Shown here piece by piece: positions 42,493 to 50,887 of a stretch of 64,000 nt of DNA; positions within the stretch are counted from its first letter, which is position 1; each line of letters starts with the position of its first letter. Both the position numbers and the translations under genes were made by a program. The stretch comes from JACCTH01 sp035281645 (GTDB lineage: Bacteria > Actinomycetota > Acidimicrobiia > Spongiisociales > ZC4RG35). Location: positions 1 to 64,000 of the forward strand of contig DATEDN010000017.1 in assembly GCA_035281645.1 (NCBI GenBank), in the 5' to 3' direction. Below the pieces are notes generated by a model, which was not told where the DNA came from, ran no database searches, and was given only the letters and a program-made list of their open reading frames with translations.

Positions 42493-42858
42493 CTAGGAAG
42501 CAGGCGGCATCCCCGGATCGGAGGGCTCCTCCGGTTCCGAGCGGGTGCGGCGGAGCTCGTTGCCAAGCTGTGAGAAGGCCGCTCCGACTGCTTCAAAGAA
42601 TCCGGTGGCCGCCTGTTTGGCTTGCTGGCGAACTCCTTCGTCGCGAACGGCCGTGCCGACCGCGTCCGTCAGCCGGTCCCAAGCCCGGCCCAGCGTGTGG
42701 AAAGCGTCCCGAACCTCTTCGTCGCTCGGCCCCCCCGCCCCCGGTTGCAGGCGATAGGTGTCTTTCAGCTTGTCGCGCAGGGCGGCGAACTGTTCGCCGA
42801 GTTTGTCCCAAGGGTCCGTTTTGGCTTCGTCGATAGGATCGTTGTCGTGCGTCTCCAT
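42493..42858 (-). CDS. Small hydrophilic protein of unknown function
   Basis: The 121-residue product from ATG 42858 is acidic at the start (ETHDNDPIDEAKTDPWDKL), helical in the middle (FAALRDKLKDTYRLQ, HTLGRAWDRLTDAVGTAV, QAATGFFEAVGAAFSQLG) and ends in a Glu/Pro tail. No family is recognised; amphipathic helices of this kind occur in coat or stress proteins. Its 5' end overlaps the divergent exonuclease gene by 12 bases. Further upstream the same frame is open only as antisense of that gene. Confidence 0.65.
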   Translation of the reverse strand: METHDNDPIDEAKTDPWDKLGEQFAALRDKLKDTYRLQPGAGGPSDEEVRDAFHTLGRAWDRLTDAVGTAVRDEGVRQQAKQAATGFFEAVGAAFSQLGNELRRTRSEPEEPSDPGMPPAS

Positions 42859-43713
42859 CTCCTCGATGGTACTTACGAGCTGTTTCGAGCTTTCTATGGC
42901 CGTCCTGCTCGCCAGGCTCCCGATGGTCGCGAGGTCGGGGCCACCCTGGGCGTTATCGAAACGACCTTGTCTCTTTTGCGAGAGCCTGGAGTGACGCACT
43001 TGGCTGCCGCCACCGACACGGTCATCGAGTCCTTTCGCAACGACATGTTCGCCGGCTACAAAACCGGGGCCGGGGTCGATCCGGTTTTGATGGCGCAGTT
43101 TCCACTGGTCGAACGTGCCTTCGCCACCATTGGCGTGGTCTGCTGGGGGATGCTGGAGTATGAGGCGGACGATGCCATTGCCACCGCAGCCTGGAGATGG
43201 TGCGAGGACGTCGAGCAGGTGGTGATCTGTACCCCCGACAAAGACATGTGCCAGTGCGTGATTGGGGATCGGGTGGTGACTCTCAATCGGCGCGAGCAGA
43301 TCGTGCTCGACGAGGATGGGGTCAAAGCCAAATTCGGCGTCGGCCCCGAGTCGATCCCCGACTACCTCGCACTGGTTGGTGACACCGCTGACGGCGTACC
43401 CGGCCTGCCGGGCTGGGGTCCCAAGTCGGCCGCGACTGTTCTCGGCCGGTGGCGCCATCTCGAGGCGATTCCCACGCGGGCAGAGGACTGGGGAGTGACG
43501 GTGCGGGGAGCCCCCAAGCTCGCGGCCACCCTGACTGAACGGGTCGAGGACGTGTTCTTGTATCGCGATCTAACCACCTTGCGCAAGGATGCCGAACTGA
43601 AAGAGGAGCTCTCAGACCTCGAATGGAAGGGTGTCGACCGCGCCGCATTCCTCGAGCTTTGTGACGAACTGGGTTTTGACGACGTCAGGACTCGCCCGCA
43701 CCTTTGGCAGTAG
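42847..43713 (+). CDS. 5'-3' exonuclease (FEN/PIN fold, Pol I N-terminal-like)
   Basis: This 288-residue stand-alone exonuclease has LLDGTYELFRAFYGRP at the start, YEADDAIATAAW and CTPDKDMCQCV carrying metal-binding acidics, and a helix-hairpin-helix region GVPGLPGWGPKSAATVL. It resembles the 5' nuclease domain of DNA polymerase I and may remove RNA primers or flaps. GTG 42847 is chosen because homology starts at RLHLLDG; this places its start inside the 5' end of the divergent gene. Confidence 0.85.
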   Translation: MRLHLLDGTYELFRAFYGRPARQAPDGREVGATLGVIETTLSLLREPGVTHLAAATDTVIESFRNDMFAGYKTGAGVDPVLMAQFPLVERAFATIGVVCWGMLEYEADDAIATAAWRWCEDVEQVVICTPDKDMCQCVIGDRVVTLNRREQIVLDEDGVKAKFGVGPESIPDYLALVGDTADGVPGLPGWGPKSAATVLGRWRHLEAIPTRAEDWGVTVRGAPKLAATLTERVEDVFLYRDLTTLRKDAELKEELSDLEWKGVDRAAFLELCDELGFDDVRTRPHLWQ

Positions 43714-43714
43714 A

Positions 43715-45139
43715 TCAGGCCAGCACGGAGCGCAAGGCGGACCGGGCGGCCCAGTATCCGCACATTCCATGTACGCCGGCCCCTGGGGGCGTCGAAGAAG
43801 AGCAGAGAAAGACGTTGCCTAGCGGCGTGCCATACGGATTCCGGGAGGGCATTGGTCGAAACAGCACCTGCTTGAGGGTATGGGCACCTCCCGTGATGTC
43901 TCCGCCGGCGAGATTGGGGTTGTAAACCTCGAGGTCGCCTGGGCTCGAGACGCAGCGCTCGATGATGGTCTCGCCGAAGCCGGGAGCAAGGTTCTCGATC
44001 TCGCGCTCGATCTTGGGCCGAAAGTCGATGGTCGTTCCGCGGGGTACGTGGGCGTAGACCCAGAGGGTGTGCCGACCGTTCGGAGCCCGGCCGGGATCGA
44101 AGACACTCGGCTGGGCGGCGAGAATGAAAGGCCGCTCGGGCTCCTTTCCCTTCCAAATCCTGGCTTCGGCCTCGATGATCGACTGCGACGATCCGATGTG
44201 GATGGTTCCAGCATCTGAGAGGCGATGGTTGGCCCAGGGGACGGGACTGCTGAGGGCGTAATCGATCTTGAAGGCTCCAGGTCCGCGGCGGAAGCGACCG
44301 AGCCGGCGCCGGTAGGTGTCCGGAAGGGCGTCTCCGGCCAGTCGGAGGAAGATATCGGGAGTGACGTCGAGGAAGATCGATTTGGCGGGCGGGAGTTTGG
44401 CGAGGCTCTCCACCCACACTCCAGTTTCGATCTCGCCGCCCAATGAGACGAGATAGGAGGCAAGGGCATCGACTATGGCTTGGGAGCCTCCGGCGGCAAA
44501 AGGCCAACCCCAGCGATGAGCAGTGATCGGATAAAGCAATCCATAAGCGGCGGTGAACCGCTTGGAGAGCGGCAGGAACGAGTGCGCCGAGGTGCCCGCG
44601 AACAGTGCCTTGGCCGGCTCGTGTCGAAACGAATTGATGAGCGTGGTGGCCGAAAGGATGCCCACCCAACCGAAGCGGGCCATGGCCAGCGGATGCCTGG
44701 GTAATCGCAGGAGGGGGCTGAGGATCGAAGGTTCGATCTTGTCCCACGCCTCGACCAGCGGTGCAATCCGATCCCGATACTCCTCGCCGTCGGCGCCCCC
44801 CAACTCCTCGGCAGTGGTTTCCACTGAACGGTGAACCAGAACCGCTTCTCGGGGGCTGACGGGATGGGCAAATGGCGTGACGGGGTGAACCCATCGGAGG
44901 CCATGCTCTTCCAGGGGGAGTTGACGGAAGAAGGGCGAGCCGAGACCAAGGGGGTGGACCGCCGAGCAGACGTCATGGCGGAACCCCGGCTGGGTGAGCT
45001 CCATCGTCCGGGAACCGCCACCAACCGTGGCACCGCCTTCCAGGACCTTGACCGAGCGGCCGGCTTTGGCCAGGGCGACGGCTGCTGCCAGCCCGTTGGG
45101 CCCGGCACCGACAACTACCGCGTCATAACTTCTCTGCAC
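43715..45139 (-). CDS. FAD-dependent oxidoreductase, phytoene desaturase-like
   Basis: The 474-residue protein begins with the dinucleotide-binding motif YDAVVVGAGPNGLAAAVALA and GGATVGGGSRTMEL, and ends with FLCSSSTPPGAGVHGMCGYW, matching the CrtI/retinol saturase-like amine oxidase superfamily. AAGGSQAIVDALASYLVSLGG is the usual middle motif. No carotenoid genes accompany it, so the substrate may be another polyprenoid or a lipid. GTG 45139 is preferred over an open extension to 45295 because the fold starts at residue 5 from there. It diverges from a dienelactone hydrolase gene. Confidence 0.85.
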   Translation of the reverse strand: MQRSYDAVVVGAGPNGLAAAVALAKAGRSVKVLEGGATVGGGSRTMELTQPGFRHDVCSAVHPLGLGSPFFRQLPLEEHGLRWVHPVTPFAHPVSPREAVLVHRSVETTAEELGGADGEEYRDRIAPLVEAWDKIEPSILSPLLRLPRHPLAMARFGWVGILSATTLINSFRHEPAKALFAGTSAHSFLPLSKRFTAAYGLLYPITAHRWGWPFAAGGSQAIVDALASYLVSLGGEIETGVWVESLAKLPPAKSIFLDVTPDIFLRLAGDALPDTYRRRLGRFRRGPGAFKIDYALSSPVPWANHRLSDAGTIHIGSSQSIIEAEARIWKGKEPERPFILAAQPSVFDPGRAPNGRHTLWVYAHVPRGTTIDFRPKIEREIENLAPGFGETIIERCVSSPGDLEVYNPNLAGGDITGGAHTLKQVLFRPMPSRNPYGTPLGNVFLCSSSTPPGAGVHGMCGYWAARSALRSVLA

Positions 45140-45184
45140 CCGTGAGGGACATTCTGGCCCGAGCCGCGGTACGGTCGCGTCACG

Positions 45185-45901
45185 TTGGGTGGTGACCTCA
45201 CTCTCTACATCGTCGGTGATCCCATCCCCGGCTATCTGGCCAGTCCCGACGGTACGGGGCCCTTCCCGGGGGTGATCGTTTTCCACCAGGCCCACGGACT
45301 CGACGACGACATCCGACGCCTAACCGACCGCGTAGCTTCACTCGGCTATCTGGCAGTGGCGCCCGATCTGGTCGCAGGCGGAGGTTGGCGATGTATCGCC
45401 CGCCTAATTCGCGACCTCATGCGGCAACGCGGGGAGGGGGTGGAGAAAGCAGAGGCTGTCATCGATTGGATGGCGAGAAGAGCGGATTGCAACGGCAAAG
45501 TCGGGGCGGTCGGTTTTTGCCTCGGGGGCGGTTTCGCCTTTCTGCTCGGGCTGTCAGGCAAGCTCCATGCCACCGCCCCCAACTATGGACGACCACCTCG
45601 GTCGCTCGTCGGCTCCTGTCCGGTGGTCGCTTCTTATGGCGGCCGCGATCTGGTCTTTCGACGTCATGCTTCGCATGTCGCGTCCGCCCTCTCCGAGAAC
45701 GGAATTCCGCACGACGTCAAGATCTACCGCGAGGCGGGCCACGGCTTCATGAATCAAAACGACGAGCATCCGGTTGTCAGTGCCTTCGGGCGACCATTTC
45801 TGGCGATCGGTTACCAACGGGAAGCTGCCGAAGATGCCTGGCTCCGGATTGGAGACTTTTTTGCTAGGTATCTCGACGGCTCGCCGCTTCCGCCAGAGTG
45901 A
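45185..45901 (+). CDS. Dienelactone hydrolase family protein
   Basis: The 238-residue alpha/beta hydrolase has catalytic Cys112 in VGFCLGGGF, Asp in YGGRDLVF and His in EAGHGFMNQ, the Cys-Asp-His triad of dienelactone hydrolases. Family members open lactones or have broad esterase activity. The start is TTG 45185 without a clear ribosome binding site. Its last 38 bases overlap the convergent MpaB-like gene. Confidence 0.87.
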   Translation: MGGDLTLYIVGDPIPGYLASPDGTGPFPGVIVFHQAHGLDDDIRRLTDRVASLGYLAVAPDLVAGGGWRCIARLIRDLMRQRGEGVEKAEAVIDWMARRADCNGKVGAVGFCLGGGFAFLLGLSGKLHATAPNYGRPPRSLVGSCPVVASYGGRDLVFRRHASHVASALSENGIPHDVKIYREAGHGFMNQNDEHPVVSAFGRPFLAIGYQREAAEDAWLRIGDFFARYLDGSPLPPE

Positions 45902-46751
45902 GGTCGTGTTTTCCTTCGATCTTCTCGTACGCCCAACGAGCCGGCCCGATGAGGCGGTACCGGCGGGGCAGGAATGGTCGCAACCGGCCGAGGAGAGCCA
46001 GGTTGAGGTCGAGCCACCTTTTCCGACCCGGTGACCAACGGACTCCGTAGAGATCGCGTATGCGAGCGGGCAGGGTTCCGAAGGCGGCAAAGCGAATGAA
46101 TGCCCAGATCGGCTTCAGAGCCGCCGGCACCGGGCCCGTTCTGATGATGTCGGCGACATTGTCGGAAACATCGGTCCGGATCAAGCGATCCGAGTCAATC
46201 ACAGATTCGACGTAGTTCTCCAATTCGGCATAGGTAGTAGGCACTCGATCCTCGGGTAGGAGCATGAGCTTGGCCGCGGTGAGGTTTTCGCGGTGATAGC
46301 GATCGCGTTCTTCGGTTGTGAGCCCGCGAACGGTCCGCTCGAAGAAGTAGATCGACGAGACCTCGAGACAGGCATGGACCCAGAGGAGCAAGTCGGGATC
46401 AAGCGCGTCGTAGGAATGGCCGGTGACCGAGTCGATCCCGTTGATCCGGGCGTGGAGGCGGTTGATGCGATCTGCGGCTTCGTTGGCTTCCGCCTTGGTT
46501 CCGAACGTCATGGTCGACTGCAGCTGCAAGGTCCGAATCAGCCGGGCCCAGGGGTCTCTCTGATAGAACGAGGTTTGCCGGGCACCGGCGGCCACCAGTG
46601 GATGGGCGGCATGCATGAGCAACGCCCTGGCCCCGCCAAACAGAACCGTTATTTCCTGATTGACGATCCAGGTAATCGAACCGGGCCCGAAATAGCCGGT
46701 GTCGCCCACACCCCCATTTTCGCCCCGAAATGATTGTTGCTGGAAAGGCAT
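45864..46751 (-). CDS. MpaB/DUF2236 family oxygenase-like protein
   Basis: This 295-residue protein has the family blocks ALLMHAAHPLVAAGARQTSFY, WARLIRTLQLQSTMTFG, HARINGIDSVTG and DPDLLLWVHACLEVSSIYFFE. The conserved His residues resemble those binding heme in latex-clearing protein, to which DUF2236 is related. It may be a heme oxygenase acting on a lipid or polyprenoid, in line with the phytoene desaturase-like gene nearby; that pairing is inference. It is convergent with and overlaps the dienelactone hydrolase gene. Confidence 0.85.
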   Translation of the reverse strand: MPFQQQSFRGENGGVGDTGYFGPGSITWIVNQEITVLFGGARALLMHAAHPLVAAGARQTSFYQRDPWARLIRTLQLQSTMTFGTKAEANEAADRINRLHARINGIDSVTGHSYDALDPDLLLWVHACLEVSSIYFFERTVRGLTTEERDRYHRENLTAAKLMLLPEDRVPTTYAELENYVESVIDSDRLIRTDVSDNVADIIRTGPVPAALKPIWAFIRFAAFGTLPARIRDLYGVRWSPGRKRWLDLNLALLGRLRPFLPRRYRLIGPARWAYEKIEGKHDLTLAEAASRRDT

Positions 46752-46828
46752 AGAGAGCCGAGCACCTAGGGACCGGGGGGGGCGAAGTCACGGTCCCACG
46801 ACTACGCACCGCTTACGTCCTGGGTTTG

Positions 46829-46870
46829 GTGTGGCCGGTCGGTGTTGTCCCGTTCGTCGACCGGTCACAC
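46829..46870 (-). terminator. Hairpin at the end of nhaA
   Basis: GTGTGGCCGGTCG (46829-46841) pairs with CGACCGGTCACAC (46858-46870) with one mismatch and a 16-base loop. It overlaps the nhaA stop at 46865 and is the only structure I see in 46752-46864. Confidence 0.5.
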
Positions 46871-48193
46871 CCCCGCTCCTCGCGAACTGCCGAAGCGCAG
46901 AACCGCGAGTCCCAACAGGGCAGCTGCGATCGAAGCCGCGAAGATCCCCACCCGAGCGTCGACGAAATTACCAGGATCCTCGAACGCTAGGCCGGCGACG
47001 AAGAGTGCCACCGTGAAGCCGATTCCGGCCAGGATCGAGATCCCCAACACGTGTCGACGGGTCATGCCCGCGGGAAGAACCAGGCCGCTGGCGGTGCCGA
47101 GCAGGGTGAAGAGCGTGATGCCCACCGTCTTCCCGGCCAGGAGGCCCAATCCGACGCCGAGGGCGATGGGGCTGGTGAGGTTGACGGGACCGGACCCAAA
47201 GTTGATACCCCCGTTTGCCAGAGCGAAAATCGGCACCACGGCAAAGGCCGACCAAAGGCTTAGGGCAGGCTCAATGCGTGTTAACGGAGAAACGGACTCG
47301 CGGGCGAACTCGGCGATAGTGAGCAGACTGAAGTCAGCACTCTCCCGCTCCGAAACGTCGTCATCCTCTGTGACCAGCTTCTGAAGGAGCGGACCAGACT
47401 GGCTCCGAAACTCACCCAGGGCGTAGAACGGGGAGGCGGGGGTCAGCAGCCCGAGCGCCACTCCTGCCAGGGTGGCGTGAACACCCGATTCCAGAGTGGC
47501 GAGCCAAGCCAGAAGGGCCAATGGGAGGTAGACGCCGAGCGAGCGGATACCAACTCGTCCCGCTCCCCACACCCCAATTAGGGAGGCGACAGCCACCGAA
47601 AGCCAACCAACAGAAATGGGTCCCGAGTAAAAGAGGGCGATCACGGCAATCGCCCCGATGTCGTCGGCGATGGCGAGGGTCAGCAGGAAGAGCTTTGCCC
47701 CTACAGGTACTCGTCGGCCGAGAAGGGCCAATACCCCGACCGCGAAGGCGATGTCGGTCGCCATGGGAATGCCCCACCCACGGTCTGCTCCCGGAGCGGA
47801 TCCCGCTACCGCCAGGTATATCAGAGCCGGAACGATCATCCCGCCGAGAGCGGCCAAGATCGGTAGGAGCGCTGTCCGAGGCTCGCGAAGGTCGCCGACC
47901 GCGAGCTCGCGCTTGATCTCTAGCCCAACCACAAAGAAGAAGATCGCCATCAGACCGTCGTTCACGAAGCCACGCAGCGTCTCGTCCAGATGAAGCGGAC
48001 CGAGTTCGAGGCGAATCGGGGCGGCAAAGAAAGCTTCGTATGAATCGAAGCTGATGTTGGCCCAGATCAATCCGGCAAGGGCGGCGGCGATCAAGGCGAT
48101 GCCAGATGAGGCCTCCCGATCCGCAAAGCGCAGGAATGGCCGGACGAAGGTCCGGGGCACGAAGCGGCCCGAACGTGCCCACGGTTGTGTCAC
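46865..48193 (-). CDS. nhaA: Na+/H+ antiporter NhaA
   Basis: The 442-residue protein has about twelve helices, with GLMAIFFFVVGLEIKRELAVG, the unwound-helix motif PMATDIAFAVGVLALLG and the cation-binding Asp pair in LTLAIADDIGAIAVIA. It exports Na+ in exchange for protons. Its GTG overlaps the aldolase stop as GTGA, an unusual pairing of central metabolism and ion homeostasis. The C-terminal loop after helix 8 includes an acidic stretch (VTEDDDVSERE). Confidence 0.93.
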   Translation of the reverse strand: MTQPWARSGRFVPRTFVRPFLRFADREASSGIALIAAALAGLIWANISFDSYEAFFAAPIRLELGPLHLDETLRGFVNDGLMAIFFFVVGLEIKRELAVGDLREPRTALLPILAALGGMIVPALIYLAVAGSAPGADRGWGIPMATDIAFAVGVLALLGRRVPVGAKLFLLTLAIADDIGAIAVIALFYSGPISVGWLSVAVASLIGVWGAGRVGIRSLGVYLPLALLAWLATLESGVHATLAGVALGLLTPASPFYALGEFRSQSGPLLQKLVTEDDDVSERESADFSLLTIAEFARESVSPLTRIEPALSLWSAFAVVPIFALANGGINFGSGPVNLTSPIALGVGLGLLAGKTVGITLFTLLGTASGLVLPAGMTRRHVLGISILAGIGFTVALFVAGLAFEDPGNFVDARVGIFAASIAAALLGLAVLRFGSSRGAGV

Positions 48194-49218
48194 GAGAGCG
48201 TTTTTCCCGCTGACCTCAGATCCTGACAGGCCTCTACGACGCGCTCCGCCATTCCCGATTCGGCTTTCTTCAGATAGGAACGAGGGTCGTAGGCCGATTT
48301 GTCACCGACATCACCGTCGATCTTCATCACACCCGAGTAGTTGGAAAACATATGGTCGGCGATTGGCCGGGTGAATGCGTATTGGGTATCGGTGTCGATG
48401 TTCATCTTGACGACGCCGTAGTCGAGCGTCTCCCGGATTTCTTCCAGGGACGATCCGGATCCACCGTGGAAAACGAGGAAGTGCCGGGCGGCGGAGCCGA
48501 ACTGCTCTTCCATCGCCTCTTGTCCATCGCGCAGGATCGAGGGACGGAGCTGCACCGCCCCCGGCTTGTAAACACCGTGCACGTTGCCGAAAACCGCGGC
48601 CAATAAGTAGAGGCGCTCGCTGGGTAGTCCCAGAACCTCGGCGGTGCGGACCATGTCCTCCGGGGTGGTGTAGAGCTTTGCTCGTTCGATGCCTTCGTGG
48701 TCCATGGCGTCCTCTTTGCCGCCCACGATTCCAATCTCGAGTTCCAGAACCGATCCCACCGCATCGCATTCGTCGAGCAACTCCTTGGCCAGAGCGAGGT
48801 TCTCCTCCAGAGGCAGCATGGATGCATCGAGCATGTGGCTCTGGAAGAGCGGTCCACGGCCCGAGCGGACTCGCTCCTGGCTCAGGGCCAACAAGGGACG
48901 CACGTACCCATCAACCTTCTCCGGCTGGCAATGATCGGTGTGGAGGGCAATGTTGACCGGATAGTGCTCGGCCACGACATATGCGAACTCGGCCAGGCCG
49001 GCGGCGCCAGAGGGCATGTTCTTCCTGGTGGTGCCGGACAGAAACTCGGCTCCGCCAGTCGAGATTTGGACGATGCCATCGGACTCTGCCTCTGCGAAAC
49101 CGGCAAGAGCGCCGTGGAGTGACTCCGATCCGGTGACGTTGATGGCCGGAAAGGCGAACCCGCCTTGGCGGGCTCCTTCGAGCATGGCTCGATACTTCTC
49201 CGGGGTGGCAACTGGCAT
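48190..49218 (-). CDS. fba: Class II fructose-bisphosphate aldolase
   Basis: This 342-residue zinc aldolase of glycolysis and gluconeogenesis has LHTDHCQPEK (zinc His and catalytic Asp), EIGIVGGKEDAMDHEG, the His in AVFGNVHGVYKPG, and the phosphate-binding segments VFHGGSGSS and GVVKMNIDTDTQYAFT. Length and motifs are those of the type IIA subgroup. It diverges from the DUF454 gene, with 117 bp between the starts, and is coupled to nhaA downstream. Confidence 0.94.
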   Translation of the reverse strand: MPVATPEKYRAMLEGARQGGFAFPAINVTGSESLHGALAGFAEAESDGIVQISTGGAEFLSGTTRKNMPSGAAGLAEFAYVVAEHYPVNIALHTDHCQPEKVDGYVRPLLALSQERVRSGRGPLFQSHMLDASMLPLEENLALAKELLDECDAVGSVLELEIGIVGGKEDAMDHEGIERAKLYTTPEDMVRTAEVLGLPSERLYLLAAVFGNVHGVYKPGAVQLRPSILRDGQEAMEEQFGSAARHFLVFHGGSGSSLEEIRETLDYGVVKMNIDTDTQYAFTRPIADHMFSNYSGVMKIDGDVGDKSAYDPRSYLKKAESGMAERVVEACQDLRSAGKTLS

Positions 49219-49335
49219 TCTTTTTCCTCCCGTGAATCCAAGAGAAAGTTAGCCAGGGTTCCCGTTGGTCTCCCCGGCGTAGCCCGGGTAGCGGAGCCGC
49301 AAAGGTGCCGACTCGCTGTTGACAACCGGCCGAAT

Positions 49336-49755
49336 ATGGTCAGCCCCATGGCAACCACGCAAGAGGTTCGCAAGCCTCGTAGCCGGTTCGTGCGGGGCCT
49401 CTACCTGGCCTTGGGACTCTTGTGTCTGGGGCTTGCCTACATGTCCTGGTTGCCCGGAATCCCGACCTTCGACTTCGTGATCCTGGCGGCCTTCTTTTTT
49501 GCCCGATCCTCGGACCGCTTTCATTCTTGGCTTGTGGCTCATCCGGTGTTCGGCCGGATCATCCGCGGGTATCGAAGCGACGGTTTTACGGTTCGCACCA
49601 AGGCCGTGGCGTCGGCAGCGGTGGTTGCTTCTCTCGTCTTCTCGATAACCGTACTGGTCGACTCCCTGCCGCTGAGATTGGTTCTGGCGGCGGTCGGCCT
49701 CTTCGCGGTGTGGTTCATCTGGACCCGGCCCACCAGAAGGATCGCCAGCCAGTAG
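49336..49755 (+). CDS. DUF454 (YbaN-like) membrane protein
   Basis: The roughly 139-residue protein has the family core RGLYLALGLLCLGLAYMSWL, PTFDFVILAAFFFARSSDRF, HSWLVAHPVFGRIIRGYR and two further helices. The function of the family is unknown. The start is either ATG 49336 or ATG 49348; neither has a strong ribosome binding site. A much longer upstream extension is the antisense of fba and is ignored. Confidence 0.85.
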   Translation: MVSPMATTQEVRKPRSRFVRGLYLALGLLCLGLAYMSWLPGIPTFDFVILAAFFFARSSDRFHSWLVAHPVFGRIIRGYRSDGFTVRTKAVASAAVVASLVFSITVLVDSLPLRLVLAAVGLFAVWFIWTRPTRRIASQ

Positions 49756-49879
49756 CCCCCCGGTCGGGCGATTGCTAAATTCTCGGCAGCGAGTCACCGC
49801 GACTTCGCTCGAATCCTTCTGTCCGTTGGGTTCGCTGTTCTATGAACCGACTGGGGTTGCCCAGCGGTCAGGAGGGAAG

Positions 49880-50176
49880 TTGAGGCTCTACGTAGGAAAT
49901 CTGCCCTTTCGAACCACATCCGAGGACTTACGGGCAACCTTTAGTCGTTTCGGTGAGGTGAGCTCGGCAGAGGTGCTGAGCGATCGGGAGACTGGCCGCT
50001 CGCGCGGCTTCGGATTTGTCGAGATGGCCGATGATGCGGCCCGCGAGGCAATCGAGGCGCTCGATGGAAGCGACCTGGCAGGTCGGCGCATCGTGGTCAA
50101 CGAGTCAAGACCCATGGCTCCCCGTCCCCCCCGTCAAGGGGGTGGGGGCGGTAACCGGTATCGGGACCGCAACTAG
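49880..50176 (+). CDS. RNA-binding protein with one RRM
   Basis: The 98 residues begin at TTG 49880, four bases after AGGAGG, with RNP2 RLYVGNLPF at once and RNP1 RGFGFVEM near residue 48. A Gly/Arg-rich tail (PPRQGGGGGNRYRDRN) follows. This is the layout of cyanobacterial Rbp-type proteins, which are often cold-induced and bind single-stranded RNA. The frame is open back to 49772 but the domain starts at the TTG. A bidirectional terminator follows. Confidence 0.9.
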   Translation: MRLYVGNLPFRTTSEDLRATFSRFGEVSSAEVLSDRETGRSRGFGFVEMADDAAREAIEALDGSDLAGRRIVVNESRPMAPRPPRQGGGGGNRYRDRN

Positions 50177-50191
50177 CCACGGATTGCAAGG

Positions 50192-50220
50192 AAAGCGCCC
50201 CCGGTTCGGGGCGCTTTTCC
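50192..50220. terminator. Bidirectional intrinsic terminator between RRM gene and dps
   Basis: AAAGCGCCCC (50192-50201) pairs with GGGGCGCTTT (50208-50217) around CGGTTC. T-rich sequence follows on the plus strand (TCCTTT), and the A-flanked stem serves the minus strand as well. It separates two convergent genes. Confidence 0.8.
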
Positions 50221-50227
50221 TTTCGCC

Positions 50228-50815
50228 CTAGGCGGTCCTCGCCCTGGCCTTCTGGGCAGCGCCGCGCTCGCTGGACGAGGTGGTCAGAATCTCTCCCTCG
50301 GTCGACTCGAGATGGGCCCGAACGAACCATTGCAACAACTCGAGGGTCCCCAGATGGCCGACCAGCATGTCCTGGGTGACGAGATCGATCTCGCCTAACT
50401 GTTCAGCCAGCTTGCGATGGTCCTCGATGATCCCCGTGTAGACCACATCGAGGGCGGCCATGTGCTCGGGGACGGTCGCCTTTCCCAGGTCGTAGTCGTT
50501 CCAGGTCCGCACGCTCACTAGATGGCCGGGGGTGCCGTTGGGATGTCCGCCCAGTGTCGCAATTCGTTCGGCAGTCTCGTCGACCATCGGCAGCACTTTG
50601 GCCAGATGATCGTCGAGCATCTCGTGCGCGGCAATGAACAAAGGTCCCACCACATTCCAATGGATGTGCTTGAGAGTCATGGCCAGATCGAATAGCGCGG
50701 CAAGGCGGGTGTCGAGCTGTTCTGAGATCTTCTTGGCTTCGGCGATGCGCAGCCCCGGAACGGTGAATTTCGGCGAGGAATTGGAGGCTCGCCGGGTGCC
50801 TCGCTTTTGAGCCAT
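50228..50815 (-). CDS. dps: Dps-family ferritin-like DNA-protection protein
   Basis: The 195-residue protein has the ferroxidase residues at the subunit interface: LKHIHWNVVGPLFIAAHEMLDDH and DETAERIATLGGHPNGTPG. A Lys/Arg-rich N-terminal tail (AQKRGTRRASNSS) could bind DNA. Dps stores iron and detoxifies peroxide in starvation. AGGAGGGAAGG precedes ATG 50815. A perfect SigB-type promoter lies at 50848-50874, so its control by the stress sigma factor encoded at 5950 is likely. An open extension to 50887 lies upstream of the predicted transcript start. Confidence 0.93.
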   Translation of the reverse strand: MAQKRGTRRASNSSPKFTVPGLRIAEAKKISEQLDTRLAALFDLAMTLKHIHWNVVGPLFIAAHEMLDDHLAKVLPMVDETAERIATLGGHPNGTPGHLVSVRTWNDYDLGKATVPEHMAALDVVYTGIIEDHRKLAEQLGEIDLVTQDMLVGHLGTLELLQWFVRAHLESTEGEILTTSSSERGAAQKARARTA

Positions 50816-50847
50816 AGTCCTTCCCTCCTGTCGAGACATCGCCAGGA

Positions 50848-50874
50848 TTACCCGTGCGGCAACGGCGATTAAAC
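50848..50874 (-). promoter_or_regulatory. SigB/SigF-type promoter of dps
   Basis: On the minus strand GTTTAA (50874-50869) and GGGTAA (50853-50848) are 15 bases apart, a textbook SigB match. Transcript start would be near 50841, 26 bases before the ATG. Confidence 0.75.
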
Positions 50875-50887
50875 GATCGCCGCCCAA

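Noticed and set aside
43362..44894. Open minus-strand frame of 510 codons
   Set aside because: It runs out of frame through the phytoene desaturase-like gene and antisense through the exonuclease gene; Arg/Pro/Ser-rich throughout.
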